NCBI GenBank assembly: GCA_905221605.1
Contig: CAJNDS010002673.1
Location: forward strand, 231,584 to 295,583
DNA length: 64,000 bases
Direction of reading: 5' to 3'
Source: Symbiodinium natans
Lineage: Eukaryota > Sar > Dinophyceae > Suessiales > Symbiodiniaceae
Below are positions 9,312 through 24,300 of the stretch, one piece after another; the first letter of the stretch is position 1, and each line of letters starts with the position of its first letter. The notes beneath the pieces were generated by a model, which saw nothing but the letters and a program-made list of their open reading frames with translations, did not search any database and had not been told where the DNA came from. A program made the translations under genes and the position numbers.

Positions 9312-12300
9312 GCCGTGCTCGATGGCGAGAAGCAGAAGCTTCAACGGCAGCTCGAGGAACGCCTCGGAAGACAGCACCGAACTGTTTATGAACAAGCGTG
9401 TCTAGGTTTGCGGTGTTCAGATAGATGTACTTGGCTAGTTTTCGGTAGGGCTATAAGCCAGGGAACCGAGGCCGCGACTAACCCTACTTCTAACTGGCCG
9501 TGAAACTTCAAGCAGGGTTCTGGAGGGATCGATTACACCATGAAACCCGAAACCCGAAACCCTAAACCCTAAACCCTAAACCGGAGGCTCGGCTCCATTT
9601 TCTAAGGGTAGTTCCATGGTCCCATAGTATGGCCCCTTACCCTCGTTACAAGGGTTCTGAAGTCCTTGCAACGTGACAGCTGTGTTGTTTCCTGGGCATT
9701 TGGGGGGGGGGGGGGGGGGGGGGGGGGGTATTGGCACCCCAGGCCCCCCGAAAACCCCAAAAACAAACCCCAAACCCTAGAATCCCTAACCCTACTTGGA
9801 GGTTCATGGCACTTATTGACGAATTCTAACTGTACTTATCACCATATTGCGGCACTTAAGGGGCTTAGAAGTGGGTTATAAGTGCTGTTATAATTGGTTA
9901 ACAAGTACCACGAACCTCCAAGTAAACCTTAAAACCCTGAAAAGCCCAAAACCCTAGAACCCCTAAACCCTAAATCCCCTAAACCCCTAAAGCCCCTAAA
10001 CCCTAAAACCCTTAAACCCTAAACCTAAACCCTACAATCCCTGAACCCTTGCAGGCCTGTGTAGCCCCAAGGTGGGTAGAGCTTCTTTCGGTGGAAGCCC
10101 AGGGTTGGATTTTGGAGTGTCTTTGGAGTAGGGTTTAGGGTTTAGGGTTTAGGGTTTAGGGTTCAGGGTTTAGGGTTTAGGGTTTAGGGTTTAGGGTTTA
10201 GGGTTTAGGGTTTAGGGTTTAGGGTTTAGGGTTTAGGGTTTAGGGTTTAGGGTTTAGGGTTTTATTGTTTAGGGTTAGGGTTTAGGGTTCAGGCTCGCAG
10301 TTCTTAATAGGGGTTATAGTCGGGCGGTGCGATAATCCCTATTGAGGACTGTTAGTACAAGGGGGAACATCCCAAGCTCCTCCGGTTTAGGGTTTAGGGT
10401 TTAGGGTTTGGGGTTTCGGGTTAGGGTTTAGGGTTTAGGGTTTAGGGTTTAGGGTTTAGGGTTTAGGGTTTAGGGTTTAGGGTTTAGGGTTTAGGGTTTA
10501 GGGTTTAGGGTTTAGGGTTTAGGGTTTAGGGTTTAGGGTTCAATGAGGTACCCCCAAAGTACTACGTGGGGTCCTAGATTCTGAAGGAGTTCCTAGCCCC
10601 TGAGAGATTTTCTGGGGACCCTGGAGCCCTAAATTGGGATCTACGGTTTAGCGTTCAGGCTTTAGGGTTTGGGGTTTAGGGTTTAGAGTTTAGGGTTTAG
10701 GGAGCTCGCAGGGTCAAAAGGGTTGAGGGCTAATGGCCCAGGATGCGACGCAAGAGCACAGGGCAAATGAAGAGCCGTGCCTGGCGCCTGTGTTTTGAAC
10801 TTCGTTTGGAGCGCCTGACCCCGGAAAAGCAATAAAACGCTAAGCTAGGGGTCGGAAGAATTGCTAGTATTTTATTATGGTGCTTCCTTCGTAATTACAC
10901 CAGAATGACCCCCAAAACCCTATTCCAATTGTTCGGCCTCCTGTATGAAGCTCCTAAGCCCTAAACCCTGAACCTCTTTATGCACATCCCGCCACAAACG
11001 CAAGTCCATCGAACCTGAGTACAGATCCTCCCCCGGCGACAGGGTTTAGCCTCTAAAGATCCGAAAAGCCTAAACCCTAAACCCTAAACCCTAAAACCTA
11101 AACCCTAAACCCGAAACAACCCTAAACCCTAAACCCTAAGCCTAAACCCTGATCCCGAACTAGTCATAGCGCTCCACAATACCATGGGAGGCCCAAGCAG
11201 GACCAAAGAACCCCCAAATGACGGCTGAGGGGATGTGATAATCATGAAGAACAGTAGTATACTAGTATCATAGTATTTATAGATCGTCAATATAGTAATA
11301 GGATTGTATGGAAGTAGAATACTATGAACATTTTTGTATACTAATATATGCTATTTTTAAAGATAATATTGAAAATCATATGTTCATGCTACTAATATTA
11401 TAACAACCAACCAATATGTTAATAATGTAGTGATAGTAAATGACATTATAACATTGTTAGATTATTGTGATGTGGTTGTCTTATAATCTAACATTCTCTT
11501 CTCAACTTGCAACATTCTTAGCCTTTATGTTGTAATAATTAATAATCAAACAGCATGACCCTGTAATAATAGAAGAGTACCCTAAACCCTAAACCCTAAA
11601 CCCTAAACCCTAAACCCTAAACTGCCGAGAGCGCCACTGTCCATTTACACGGGCGCTCGAGGCTTCGACCGAGGTCCCCGACCGAGCGTCCCCACAGAAC
11701 GGTGAGGGAGGGTTTGGTAGACGGGGCCTGCAGTGCCTAGCTACGCCTCAGACCTAGTTGGTCTTTTTAGGGGGGTCGGGGGTTCCTTTGCCGGGGGGGG
11801 TCTGGGGCCCGGGCTGGCAGCCTGTTCAGGGGGGGCTCCATTTGCCCACTTCTGGGACCTGCCTGGGACCCTTGACTCTAGTGGGACCTTTGTGGGACTC
11901 TCCTGGGACGCCCCTATCTTGCCTGAAACCGCTGCAATCCCTCCCTTCCTGGATGGCTGGACGCCGACCCACCCGAGCCTGCCACCTGATCTCTGCACCT
12001 TTTGACTTTGCAAGCAGGGGCCGGCCGAGGCCCCTGCTTCCCCCTAGCGTTTTGCTGGCCTGGGGCTGCGTGGGCCGGGGTTTGCCGAGACCCGTAATGA
12101 AAATGTTGGGTTTTTAGTATTGCAATCTTTTACTCCGTGAAAGCTCCAAGAAGCCTACGAGCCACTGACAGGCTCCACAAAGCTCGGGAGGCCCCACCCT
12201 GCTCTTTCTCTGTCAAAAGCAAGAAAGCCCCCCTTGAGGGGGGTTTGGGGGGTGAACCCCAAACCCTAAATCAGAATAGTTTGGGTGGACTGCATGCTAA

Positions 12301-15300
12301 CGCAAGCGAGCGGCCCGGGTGCTTTTAGCACAGCGAGCTTCCCTTCCCTAAACCCTAAACCCTAAACCCTAAACTCAGGGCTCAGGCCGCCCCCCTACAT
12401 TGGGGGGCGGCGCTTAAGCCCTTTGACCTCGATGGCACAAGCCGACCCAGGTCGTTCGCCCGCCTCCCACAGCATGGGGGTCGGTAGCGCCCACGATGGG
12501 CTCGGTACCGGAACACGTTCTCCTCGGGACCAGTACTGGTCCCTTATAATAAAGTAATTACCCTAAACCCTCAGTGGAGGTGGCTGGCCAACCCCCCGCC
12601 TTTGTCGGTGCCCCCTCGCCCCCCCTGGCCCCCCCAGCCTGGTGACCCGCCTCTGACCCTGACCCTAAGCCCTTTGTCTCCGACCCACCCCCGAACATCA
12701 TGAAACTGAATAAGTTTTTACAAATGAACTGTTGCCTTGAGTTTAGGCCTAAACCCTAAAAGGAACAGGTTTGGGTGGCTTTGCCGCCTCGAACGGCGTG
12801 GGGTGGGAGAAAAGTGTTAGATGGCCCTCCACAATCGGGCCAAAGCTGCCCTTCACACCTCACGAAGCTTTCGAGCTTGTTCCGAAACCTAACCTTCACA
12901 GCACCTACGCCCTATCACAGCAAACCCTAAACCCTAAACCCGAAACCCGAAACCCGAAACCCGAAACCCTAAACCCGAAACCCTAAACCCTAAACCCTAT
13001 CCTGCCAGGGCTGGCAGCCTCACAGGGCAGACCCTCGATCTTCAAGAGGCCCTGGAAACTCGGCTCAGAGCTGCGGGGTTTAGGGTTTAGGGTTTAGGGT
13101 TTAGGGTTTAGGGTTTAGGGTTCCTTTGAGAAATCTCGTAGCCCCCCATAACTTGAAAGTCTCATATGGTTGAAAAGTATGGGCATAAGTAAGGTAACCT
13201 ATGCTATACCCCTGGTTGGGGTACAGATAGCCCTACTTATAACGATCCATGAACCTTCAAGTACCCCCCCACCCTGTCATGCTGCCAGCTGCTGTCAGAG
13301 CTTGCAATAAACTTGTTGGAGGGGGAAATGCCATAAGCCCAAAAAATGTGGACACCTCTTTGATTCCTAGCTCTTCTCCCCCTCTTCCTCTCGCTCTGTT
13401 TCTGCGCCGGGGTATTCAAGACACAGGGTCCCACGCACCCACAACTCTCAAGCGATAGCTAAGGAGTCGCTGCAGAGTGAGAACCAATCGCTGCAAGCCA
13501 TGCAAGAGCCTTAACCTGTCCTGGACCTGGGAGGCAGTGTCGTGGCATAGGTACCAGTTGTTTTGTTGAACACGCGTCAAATCTCTCAACCCTAAACCTT
13601 AAACCCTAAACCCCGAAGAACCCTGAAAGTTGTCGTCCTGGCACAACTTCGACGATGTTAGTAGGAAAGGGTTTGGCGTTGTAGGGCCTCGTCACCCGGG
13701 TCGTGGCGTAAGGCTTGCCTGCCCAGGGTGCCCAATAAGACCCCTTAAGCCTTTAGCAAGGATAATTCCTTAGGCAAAGTTTTTTTTTCAGTGCCCTGCT
13801 CAACTATTTAGTGATCTTGGTTTGTGAAGGAAGGTGCATTCGGTGCGGTGGCGGTCTTGCTTGTGAATGAAACCCTAAACCCTAAACCCTAAACCCTAAA
13901 CCCTAAACCCTAAACCCTAAACCCTAAACCCTAAACCCTAAACCCTAACGGTCCATCTATCCCGTGATCTAGGGGGCGTCGGGGTGTCGGGTCTCCGGAA
14001 GCATTAACCTCACGGAAATGCAAAGGTGTGCACATCGGGAGGCTCAAAAAGAGGAGCTTGTCCGGCAGTTGGAGGCCAGCAGCTCCCAAGTAGGGCTTCG
14101 GGCTTGAGGGCTTCAAGGTTGCAAAAGCAACCCTGAACCCTAAACCCTGAACCCTAAACCCTAAACCCTTAGGGCTTCTGGTGGCTTAGCGTTAGGGGCT
14201 TAAAGTTACAAAAGCAGCCCTTAACCCCAAACCCCAAACCCGAATGTGGGGTGTTTATGGCCTAGATTGTCATGTCAGATGGACTCTGGAGTTTGGGCTT
14301 TCTGAGATTTTGTGGGGGTAGTGTTGCTTCACGGCTTCAACCTTTACATCGTTGAAGACAGCGAGCTGCTGCCAAACATCGTGTGTGGGAGATGTGGGGG
14401 AGGGGGGGGGGGGGGGGGGGAGTGCTGCGCATCAAGACGGCCCGAGGATTTGCACAGCCCGCCTAAACCCCGACCCCCAAAAGCCTAAACCCCAAACTCT
14501 AAACCCGAACCTGCACACACAAAGTTCATGCCCCTAAACCCAAACCCTAAACCCTAAACCCTAAACCCTAAACCCTAAACCCTAAACCCTAAGCTCATTT
14601 TAGGCAAGGCTCCCTTCCCTGCTTGGCTCCAGCAAGAGCCCAGAATCCCTTGAAGGGTGTTGAGAGTTTGGGGTGTAGGGTTTAGGGTTTCGGGTTTAGG
14701 GTTTAGGGTTTTTAGGGACCCCAAAACCCTAAACCCTAAACCCTTTCATGATGTGCTTTTGGGTTTTCAGGGCTCACGGGGTACCCCTACTTTTCCTCAA
14801 TTCAGGGGTATTGGGATTTGCGGGGATCCGTCCTTAACTCGTTTGGACTTGTCAAAGGGTTTAGGGCTTAGGGCTTACGGCTTACTTAGGGTTTAGGGTT
14901 CTAGGATGCAACAGGATTTACGGTTTAGGGCTTGCCCTAAACCCTAAACCCCAAACCCTAAACCCTAAACGTTAATTAAACCCGAAACCCTAAAAGGATT
15001 TACGGTTTAGGGTCTGAAGCTTGACGGGTTCCCTGGCTTCATGTCGAAAATTCAATATACAGTGTCCCTTGGTGGAACCCTACGTTCCAGGAGGCAGCTG
15101 CCGGCGAAGGCACCCACAAAGAAGAGACGCGCTGCCATGTTTAGGGTTTAGGGTTTAGGGTTTAGGGCTTAGGGCTTAGGGTTTAGGGTTTAGGGTTTAG
15201 GGTTTAGGGTTTAGGGTTTAGGGTTTAGGGTTCAGGGTTCAGGGTTTAGGGTTTAGGGTTTAGGGTGATTCCTGAAGTCAATGCTGGACCGTAAGCCGCA

Positions 15301-18300
15301 GCCATCCTTTGAATGTCTCTAAAATCATTAGAGGGTTAGAATCCTAAACCGTAAACGTCTGCTCTGTCAGTCCGTTGCAGGAGCCTAAATAGCTTTCCAA
15401 GATCACCCCACATAATCATCCTTTAACAACGCTATGCATGAACTCTTGTATGAGTTTCGCCCTGCCTTCAAGGCCGGAAAGCCCAGAAGGTGATTCAGGG
15501 CTGATTTATAGGGTTTGGAGTGGCACGTACTTGTTTTCAATAGCTTCAATCGGTTCAATTGAAGGCTTCATTAACCCTAACCCTACACCCCCAAAACCCA
15601 GGCCCTTAATCCAAAATTGTCCGGTGCGCCTGCCCCCCCCCCCTGGCATTGAGCACCGCCGGCTTTCCTAAGCTATTCTACCTCTCGTCTGTCTGACCTC
15701 CTATATAGAATGACGTCCCTTTTCAGCAGACTCGGCGTGGCATTCATCTGACCCTGCATCGTCACAAGCGGGCTAGAAGCACCTTAGCTGTTCTTTTGTC
15801 GGGCAACAGAACCAGCATGTTTCTCCTGCACTGATCTCATAGGCACTCTCATGTGTAAAACTGACTGCGTTTTGGAGTAGTACACTTTATTACTTTTTTG
15901 GTTCTAGGTTCCTATGATAGCTACATATACCTAGAAAGTTTCTACTTTTGTTCCAGGGTTTACTCCAAAGCAGGTAAACCCCAAAGCTCTGCTTGGCTGT
16001 TGCCAGGATCCAGAAGCTGCAGGCGAAACTGAAAAACCTCCAGGCAGCCCCTCTCCAGTCCTATCTTCGCGAATCCCCGCACGAGCTTCGGTTTAGGGGC
16101 TTCGGGTTTAGGGCTTAGGGCTTGTTGGTTTAGGGTTTAGGGTTTAGGGTTTAGGGTTTAGGGGGTCGACTGCTACAGCAAGTAGCAGCCCACAGTACCT
16201 AGGAGCCACATGCTAGCCAGGCTTCAAAAGATAGTGCTAGGCTCATCTTCAAGGCAGCTTATAAAAAAGTGCATTTCTGAATATGGGAATAGCGATCTAA
16301 ATTAGGGTCCCTTTTGGGGGTCCTTATTAGCAAGGTGCCGGATTACATAGGGGACCCAAAAAGGGATTTAGAAAACTACCAATGTGCTCAGCTGAATCAC
16401 TGAAGTATATACAGGCTTTCACCGGCGGCCTCCAGGAGTCCCAACATAGGGTTTAGGGTTTAGGGTTTAGGGTTTAGGGTTTAGGGTGTAGGGTGTAGGG
16501 TGTGGGGTGTGGGGTGTGGGGTGTGGGGTGTAGAGTGAGAGCTTTCTTGTTCAAGCTGGATACGTAGGTCCCCACTCTGGCGGCCTTCTCTGAAGTATGA
16601 TCCCTTTCGACCTACGAGGATGGTCAGGTTTCGGTATCCTCCTTCTCCCTCTCCGCAGCTAGCCGACCTCAATCCACCCCCCGCCTGTTCTCTAAACCCT
16701 GCCTAGGGTTTAGGGTTTAGGGTTTAGGGTTTAGGGTTTAGGGTTTAGGGTTTAGGGTTTAGGGTTTAGGGTTTAGGGTTTAGGGTTTAGGGTTTAGGGT
16801 TTAGGGTTTGAAGCCGAAGCTGCTAAAGCACAGGCAGAGAGAGACGAACAGATCCACGAGCCGCGGGCTCAGAGAGGGGGGTGACGGGGTTAGCTTAAAG
16901 GTTTCAAACAGGGTGGGTTTAGGGCTTAGGGCTTAGGGCTGCCTGTTATTATGAGAAAGGGGCGTTTGAATCTGGATTGAATCGTGGATTGTAGGATTCA
17001 GGATATTCTTTTGCTGGAGCTCCCCACTTGTCACTCCTAAAGTTTGCGAACTGCCCTCAATGTGTTCGTGTGTTTTTTCACACTGGCGCCCGATATTCGC
17101 TCTTCGGAAGAAGGTGCTGCAAACACCCTAAACCACGTGTATTGTGCGCGGTCGGCCACCCGAATTCTTGGCTTCGCTTTCGGCTCCAGAACGCAGTGCC
17201 TGAAAGGGCTTCCAGGGGGATCAGGGCTTAGGGTTTCGATCCCCCGAAAGTGCTGTAGGAGTCGATCCCCCGAAAGGGCTTCGGGAGTTGATTCCCGCCC
17301 CCAACCCTCAGTGAAGCTGAGAGGCTGCAAGCTGCGCTGGAGCATCGGGAGGACGCGCAGGCGGCCCTAAACCCTAAACCCTAAACCCTAAACCCTAAAC
17401 CCTAAACCCTAAACCCTAAACCCTGAACCCTCAAAAGTGCTGGAAGGATTTGGGTTCCGTGAGCCGGGCAGGTTCAGGTTGAACATGTAATAGTCGTCCG
17501 GCTCATGGTTCAGGATCAGGGTCTGAGGGTGGGTGTGAAGGCCTGGCCCGGGGCGATGGCTGAGATTTCAAACGGGGTATGAATCTTAGGGAGATTCTGT
17601 CAAACGATCTTAAGCCGGTAAAAAACAATTTAAAAACGAATCTGATTGTATGAAGTGTTCTGGTCGTGCTCTTTGTTTTCTTGGATTCTACTCGCCATGA
17701 CGCTCAGTGTTCTGGTTGAGAGGCATATGGCTGGTACATGTTGAGGGAGTCCCCCCACGCCACACGTATTCAGGAGCGAGGTCCCTGTTCCTTCGCTTCT
17801 GCCACCGGATAAAGCAGGACAAAATAGTTTAGGGTTTAGGGTTTAGGGGTGTGAGGTGGCAATGGAGAGGGGCTTGCTAACTTTGCAACTCTGCGGGCGT
17901 TCGCACACGCCGTCCACAAGCAAGGCTTCTGAGAACATGCTGAGCATGGAGCTTCTCCCTCAGCAGGGTTTGCTACAGATTTCTGGCTTAGGGTTAGGGC
18001 CCAGGGATTTCGGATTCACAGGGGTGGCGCACATTTCCTTTTGTGCACCACTGTTTCGCTTTGGCGAATGGCCGGCACGCCCCGCAGAAAAAATTGCACA
18101 TCGGAGACATGTTTCGTTTTGGTCCCTTTGCCTATTTGTGGTTTCGGTTTGGGGGCTCAATTCTGCATAACATCGAAGCCTGCTCAGGCCTTAAGATTCG
18201 AAGATTCCCTGTTGTGACGACAGCGCACGTCCAACTACACAATGAATATACATGCATTGGATACAAATAGATGCATACGCAGGCAGCCATGTGTATATTA

Positions 18301-21300
18301 ATGTTTTTAGAACTTTAGCACGGGCATTGTTGGTTTGCGAGCTGTAGCTGTGGCTGTGTTGTGGATGGCTTCATGAAATGGCCTCCCACTATCCTTACAA
18401 TTCTACTACACGGTACTACATTACCATCACACGCTCTTATGCTATTTGCTGCGAAATGTTATATCATCCTATGCTATACCCTAAACCCTAAACCCTAAAC
18501 CCTAAACCCTAAACCCTAAACCCTAAACCCTACACTCTACTGCCCTACTATGTATTATATCAGATTAGATGGTTGTTGATTTTTTCTTGTTTTCGGGTCA
18601 TACCTCCCAGGGTCGGGTGTGGCCCAGGCTACACAAAGTCGGCCAGCAGCTGCATGAAAGTGAGGCCACAAAGCTCCTCCGAGCTGACTTCGGAGAGCGC
18701 AGCATGCGGGGGGTTTAGGGTTTAGGGTTTAGGGTACAGGGTTTAGGGTTTAGGGTTTAGGGTTTAGGGTTCGGGTTTAGGGTAGCAACAGGGGGTCGGT
18801 TGAGAGCGAGAGTCGATGAACTCTTCTCTCTGGCGTGGGCCTCAAACCCACCGTGGATCCTCAATGCACCCTAAAAACCTAAACCCTAAACCCTAAACCC
18901 TAAACCCTAAACCCTAAACCCTAAACCCTAAACCCTAAACCCCTAAACCCCTAAACCCCTAAACCCAAAAGGGGGCAGCAACAGGCAAACTCAACGCTAG
19001 AAGACTCTGGCCAAGACATTGATCTCAGCCAAAAAATGGCTGTGGGCTTTCCTACAGTTCCCCTGCGTGATGTGACCCATGTGACTTGCAGTAGTTTTTA
19101 CCCTAAACCCTAAACCCTAAACCCTAAACCCTAAACTGTGAACACGCCGTTTCCTGCATCTGGAACTCGGAGAGGGCCGTTCTTCCTTTTTTAGGGTTTA
19201 GGCTTTAGGGTTTAGGGTGAGTTCCCTTAAGGCGTTCGATTCCACAACTTTGCACACCCCTGCAAGAAAGGGACTTTGGCATCTAGATCTGGTAACTAAA
19301 AATGGGTTTTGTAGTTGCTTTTGCATTTGCTTGTTTGTTTTAATGTGGCATCTTTTTTTCGATATGCATATTTTATTCTGCCGCTACCACCATCATAATC
19401 CGTCCTAGTGGTTCCCGTCGGAGGCGGAAGTGGAAAAGCTTCGCAACCTGCTCGGGGCTGAGTCTGTGATTGCACAGCTCACCTGACTGATGTAAGGTTG
19501 TGATGTTGCCACAGACAATGTGTGCCAGACCGGACTCGATGGGGGGCAGACCTGGGCGGGTTTAGGGTTTACGTAGGACCCAGAAATTTTGCCAAGGCCT
19601 GTGGGGTTGTGTGTAAGTGCAGTGCTTGAAAACACGACACCTTGCAACAGCAGTAGCTCTTTAAAGCGAGGAACGAGGATTCCACATGCAATCGCGGTAC
19701 AAGTGATAGCCATGGCAACAGCCTGGGGAAAATACGTGTGCCGGGTGTCAGCTTGCGACTTGGCCCAAGGCTCCACACGGCCCGCGAGGAGGCGCATGAT
19801 GCACAGGCAGCACTGCCAGCTCACCTTGCCTAGACAACGGATGAACTTTCAACGCTCTGGCGCTTCTTGCTGGAGAATTTGCAGTATACAGGGCTTTGAA
19901 GAATTTAACCTTTTAAGTGCAGACCCATGATCGACTGCGTCAACATGTGCTGTGTCGGTGTTGACTGGTGTATGGATGAGATCCTGAATCGTTGTAGCGT
20001 GTTGTTTTTCATGACGCCAAGAAGCTTTGCTTTAGCCTCTGAATGTCGTACTGAATTTCGTACAGAGGCAGTGAAGGTCTCAGACTTCTATAAGTTCTCT
20101 TCTTTTTGTGTATAGGGATAGGCTGTCTTGCTTTTTTTTTTTTTTTTAAATCTGGGGCTGCTGATCTGCCGGCAGCCATGATCGGAAGTCATGGGCAGAA
20201 AGGTGCATGCGAGGTCGTGACAGGCATCTTGTCTTAGCCAGGATCCGAAAACTAGGGGACCAAACGAAGCCTGAATTCGGGATCGCAGACACAAAATAGT
20301 AAGATCACAATCCCGACATATATTGCCCTTACAAGGAATACTTGCTTTGTGTGTGTGTGTTTTTTGGTTTGGGGGAGGGAGCGGGGGGTTCTGTCTACTC
20401 TTTGCTTAAGAACGCCCTCAAAAAAAGCTATAAGTAGGGGCATATAGGCAAGGTAAGCAAGATTATGGCCTTAATTAAGGTAGAAATTCGCCCTGCATGC
20501 CTGCTACTCTTTGCTTAAGAACCCCCAAGAAACATTAAGATAACAAACCAAGGAAGACTGTTTTGTTTTGCTTTGTTTTGTTTGATTTGTTTTTTAAAGT
20601 CTTGTTCTTTTTTTTGGGGGGGGGTTCTTACAGAAGTAGTCTAGTCTACTAGTTGCTTCAGAACCCCCTCAAAAAAAAGCTATAAGAAGGAGCATATAGG
20701 CAAGGTCAGCAAGATTATAACCTTAGTTGAGGTGGAAGTTCGCCTTACTTAGAACTACTAGTTGCTTAAGAACCCCCCCCCCCCTAAGAAACATTAAGAT
20801 AACAATCTCTATATTGCCCTTATAAGGAAGGCTTATTTTTTTGATTGGGGGGGGGGGGGGGGGGGCCGGGGGGGTTCTCAAGGGAATAGTCTACTAGTTG
20901 CCTAAGAACCCCCTAAAAAGCTACAATACAAGTAGGGGTATATAGGCAAGGCAAGCAATATTATTGCCTTGGTTAAGGCACTTCTTACCCTACAAAAAAC
21001 TACGATTTGCTTAAGAACCCCCGCCGGACATGAGATAACAAACCCTACGTTGCCATAAGGAAGAGTATATGTTATTCTTGGGGTGGGGTTCTTAAGAAGA
21101 TAGTAGTCTGGGTTTAGCGTTAACTGCCCACACACCCAACTCTTCAAGCTTGAGCGGTTCAGGGAACCCCCTTCCCCCCACCTCCTCACCCCCTCGCCCC
21201 CCCAACGCTTCGATGACACTGTGCAATGGGAGGTTTGCTGTAGATCCCCACACCTTAACCCTACACCTAAACCTGCGAGGCAGCCGAAAGTCAACAGACC

Positions 21301-24300
21301 CGCGAGCCCATTGCCCGGGAAAAACTTGAGGTTTACCAGGTTTAGGTTGGGATGCTCCCCTTATGCTAACATTCCTTAAAAAGGATCATAATAGGGGCCA
21401 CTATGCTCCCTACTAAGGACTGTTCGTATAAGGGGGAACATCCCAAGGTTTAGGGTTTAGGGTTTGCCTTGCCTCTCAAATCAAGGGATTCAGGCTCGTA
21501 ACCCTAAGGTTGTACCCCTAAAGGTTCCCCTCAAAATGCTCCTAATATGGCCCTTGTATTCCATTAGGGATCTCTAAAACAGGTCCCCAAAACGCAAGGT
21601 AGTTACAACCTCAAGAGTTTGAGGGTTTCGGTAGCTGTTGGAGGGTGTGTGGGTTCAAAAGAGCTTAGGGTTTAGAGAGTAAACCCTAAGCCCCAAATCC
21701 TCCTGCTTTCCTGGGCTTCTGCTGGGGCAGTTTATGGTTCAGTTCTTGTTCCTTTTCCCCTTAAACTGAGACGGGCTCTGTGGCTTCTTGCTCTCGGAGC
21801 TTTCACGCCTAAGCCTTTTCTGCCTAAACCCCTTGGAGCCCGATATGATTTTCCGAAGGTCGTCCGGTATATGCTATATGGGTAGTTTCCTAAATTAGGG
21901 TCCCCCTTTGGGTACACATTATAAGGCGGCACCCTTTAAAAAGGGGATCCCAAAAAAAGGACCCTAATTTAGAAAACTACCCATATGCCCAGCTCTATGC
22001 CCTTGTGGAGAGATGTGGGTGGCGGTCAGGCGAAGCCCCGGATTCCAAAGCCTCAGGATTGAGAGTTGCGGCAGGCTTGCGGCCTGGGGGTTTAGGGTTG
22101 AGTTACCAGGATGGGCTATTATACCCTATAACTAACCCCTTGAAAAGGCCCCTTTTTCGGGTTGATTATAGGTATTATGGGGATTATAAGGCCTGATAGC
22201 CCATCCTGGCAGACCCACAGCAACCCCCAACTATGCCGAGCGGCTGGAGCCCGGTACGCAACAGAAGCTGCGCACGGTTCATAGGGGCCCCGCCGCGCCG
22301 AGGCTGAAGAAGGTCGGCATGCAGCTGCACGATGCACAGGCACGGGGCTGGGCAAGCCTTAGGGGGAAGTTCCGGGCAACTTTTGGCATGTTGAGCACAT
22401 TGCCTTTCAGATGCAGGAAGACAATGGGGTTTCGGGGCCAGATGCGCCCAGTGCATTTCAAAGCTTGCCACTTCGTACGTCGCACATCTCGCGGGTGTCT
22501 GTGACCCGTCGGCTCTCTCTCCCGTCTAAACCGTGTGGAGGACGAGGTGGCGAGGTTGGAGAAGGAGCGTGGAACCAAGGGTACCGCAACGTGTTTGCTG
22601 ACTCAGTTCACGGCTGGGTGGCTAAACATTTCCCGCGTGGGTATAGTTCTCTAAATTACGGTCCCCTCAGACACACAGTGCAGCAAAAATTAGGGCCCCT
22701 AGTTGGGTCCCCTTTATAGTACCGCACTTAGGTACAACAAGGACTTGACAAGAACCCCCCAAAAGAGGGACCCTACTTGAGAGGACTACCCACATCACCA
22801 GTAACGCCCCATGCCCACGAGAGCCAAATGGGCCCCCCCTAGGGCTCCGCGATGCAAAGCCATGCCTAGCCCCAAATGCCATTTCGCCACTTTAGACGAT
22901 TCTTGTCGGTAGGAATAGAGACCTTCCTTCAGGGCAAGAAGTGCCGGTTCGGGGTTCGGGGTTCAGGGTTCAGGGTTCAGGGTTCAGGGTTTAGGGTTTA
23001 GGGTTTAGGGTTTAGGGTTTAGGGTTTAGGTTTAGGGTTTAGGGTTTAGGGTTTAGGGTTTAGGGTTTAGGGTTTAGGGTTTAGGGTTTAGGGTTTAGGG
23101 TTTAGGGTTTAGACCCGTCTACAATCGAGCCTGCAGTTGCTTGGCTATAAGGCTCCGGTCGACGCATGACCAGATGCACAACACGGAGGCCGAGCCAGCA
23201 ACCGATAACCCTCTGGCGGCTTATGAACCCCAGAAACACCACCCAAAAAATCGTATCGAAGCCCTAGAAGCCCCATAAACCTTAGAAACCCTATGAAACC
23301 CTTGAAACCCTAGAGAAACCACATAAACCAAAACCCCAAAGCCTGGCTTCCCTATGGCATTTTCAGGTTCGTGCGTGTGTGTGGGAACACTCAGAGACCT
23401 ATAAACCCTAGAAACCCTATAAACCCCCGTAACGCCTAGAAACCCCAGAAACCCCATAAACCATAACCCATCATCCCACCGGGCACCGCTGCCTCTCCTC
23501 CAGACACCCAACTGCTTTCCTTGAGAAGATGTGTGCTCAGCAGCTGGATCGTCAACCTGACATGGCCCAAAACAGGGGCCCCCAAAATATACTCAACAAC
23601 ACTTTGCTCCCTATACTCAGGGGCGTCCCAAATGGGTACCTTAAACCCTAAACCCTAAACCCTAAACCCTAAACCCTGTCGGAAACCCCCAAGCCTTCAA
23701 CCCGAAGACCTCGGACAACATGCTGACAATGGAGCTGGGCCCTCGGACCAAAGTTACTTGAAGGTGCATGGGCAGTTGCCAGTCACTCAAAAGTACCTAA
23801 GTGCAGGGTAGGATATGAGTTCCCTTCCTTACATGATAGCCCTGCTTCTAGCTGCCCATGAACCTTCATGCAGGTGACCATGAGTGCCATTCTGATTGCA
23901 TGTACAACCTTGCATAATCCCTAAGCGCTGTCCACTGCTATAACCCCATGTGGTCAGTTCTCCAAATTAAGGATCCCTTTTTGGGGGGGTACACATATTC
24001 GAGGCCGCCTTAATAATGGTGACCCCAAAAGGGGCCATAGATTTGTTAAGTGGCCATGAGGGAAATCCTCAATCCTGAGGTGTCCATATCAGCCCCCCCC
24101 CCCCAGGCATGTACTTTCCTGGCTCTTCGGAGGGAATGTGGGACTTGGTTCTTGGTCAAAAGGTCCTAAAAAATAATAAGGGGGGGGTCCCAAAATAGGA
24201 CCCTAACCCCTAGACCCTAGACCCTAAACTCTAAAAGGATACGGCTGCAACTCTTTTGGGGTATAGAGGTACCCCCCACTTCGGGAAAACCCCCCCATCT

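Noticed and set aside
11733-12117. Overlapping Gly/Pro/Trp-rich ORFs on both strands
   Set aside because: Low-complexity GC-rich sequence with mirrored openness on both strands and no motif.
22184-22719. ORFs of about 95-102 residues on both strands
   Set aside because: They overlap the 37-nt exon at 22303-22339, the exon at 22541 and a family D element; consistent with shadows.
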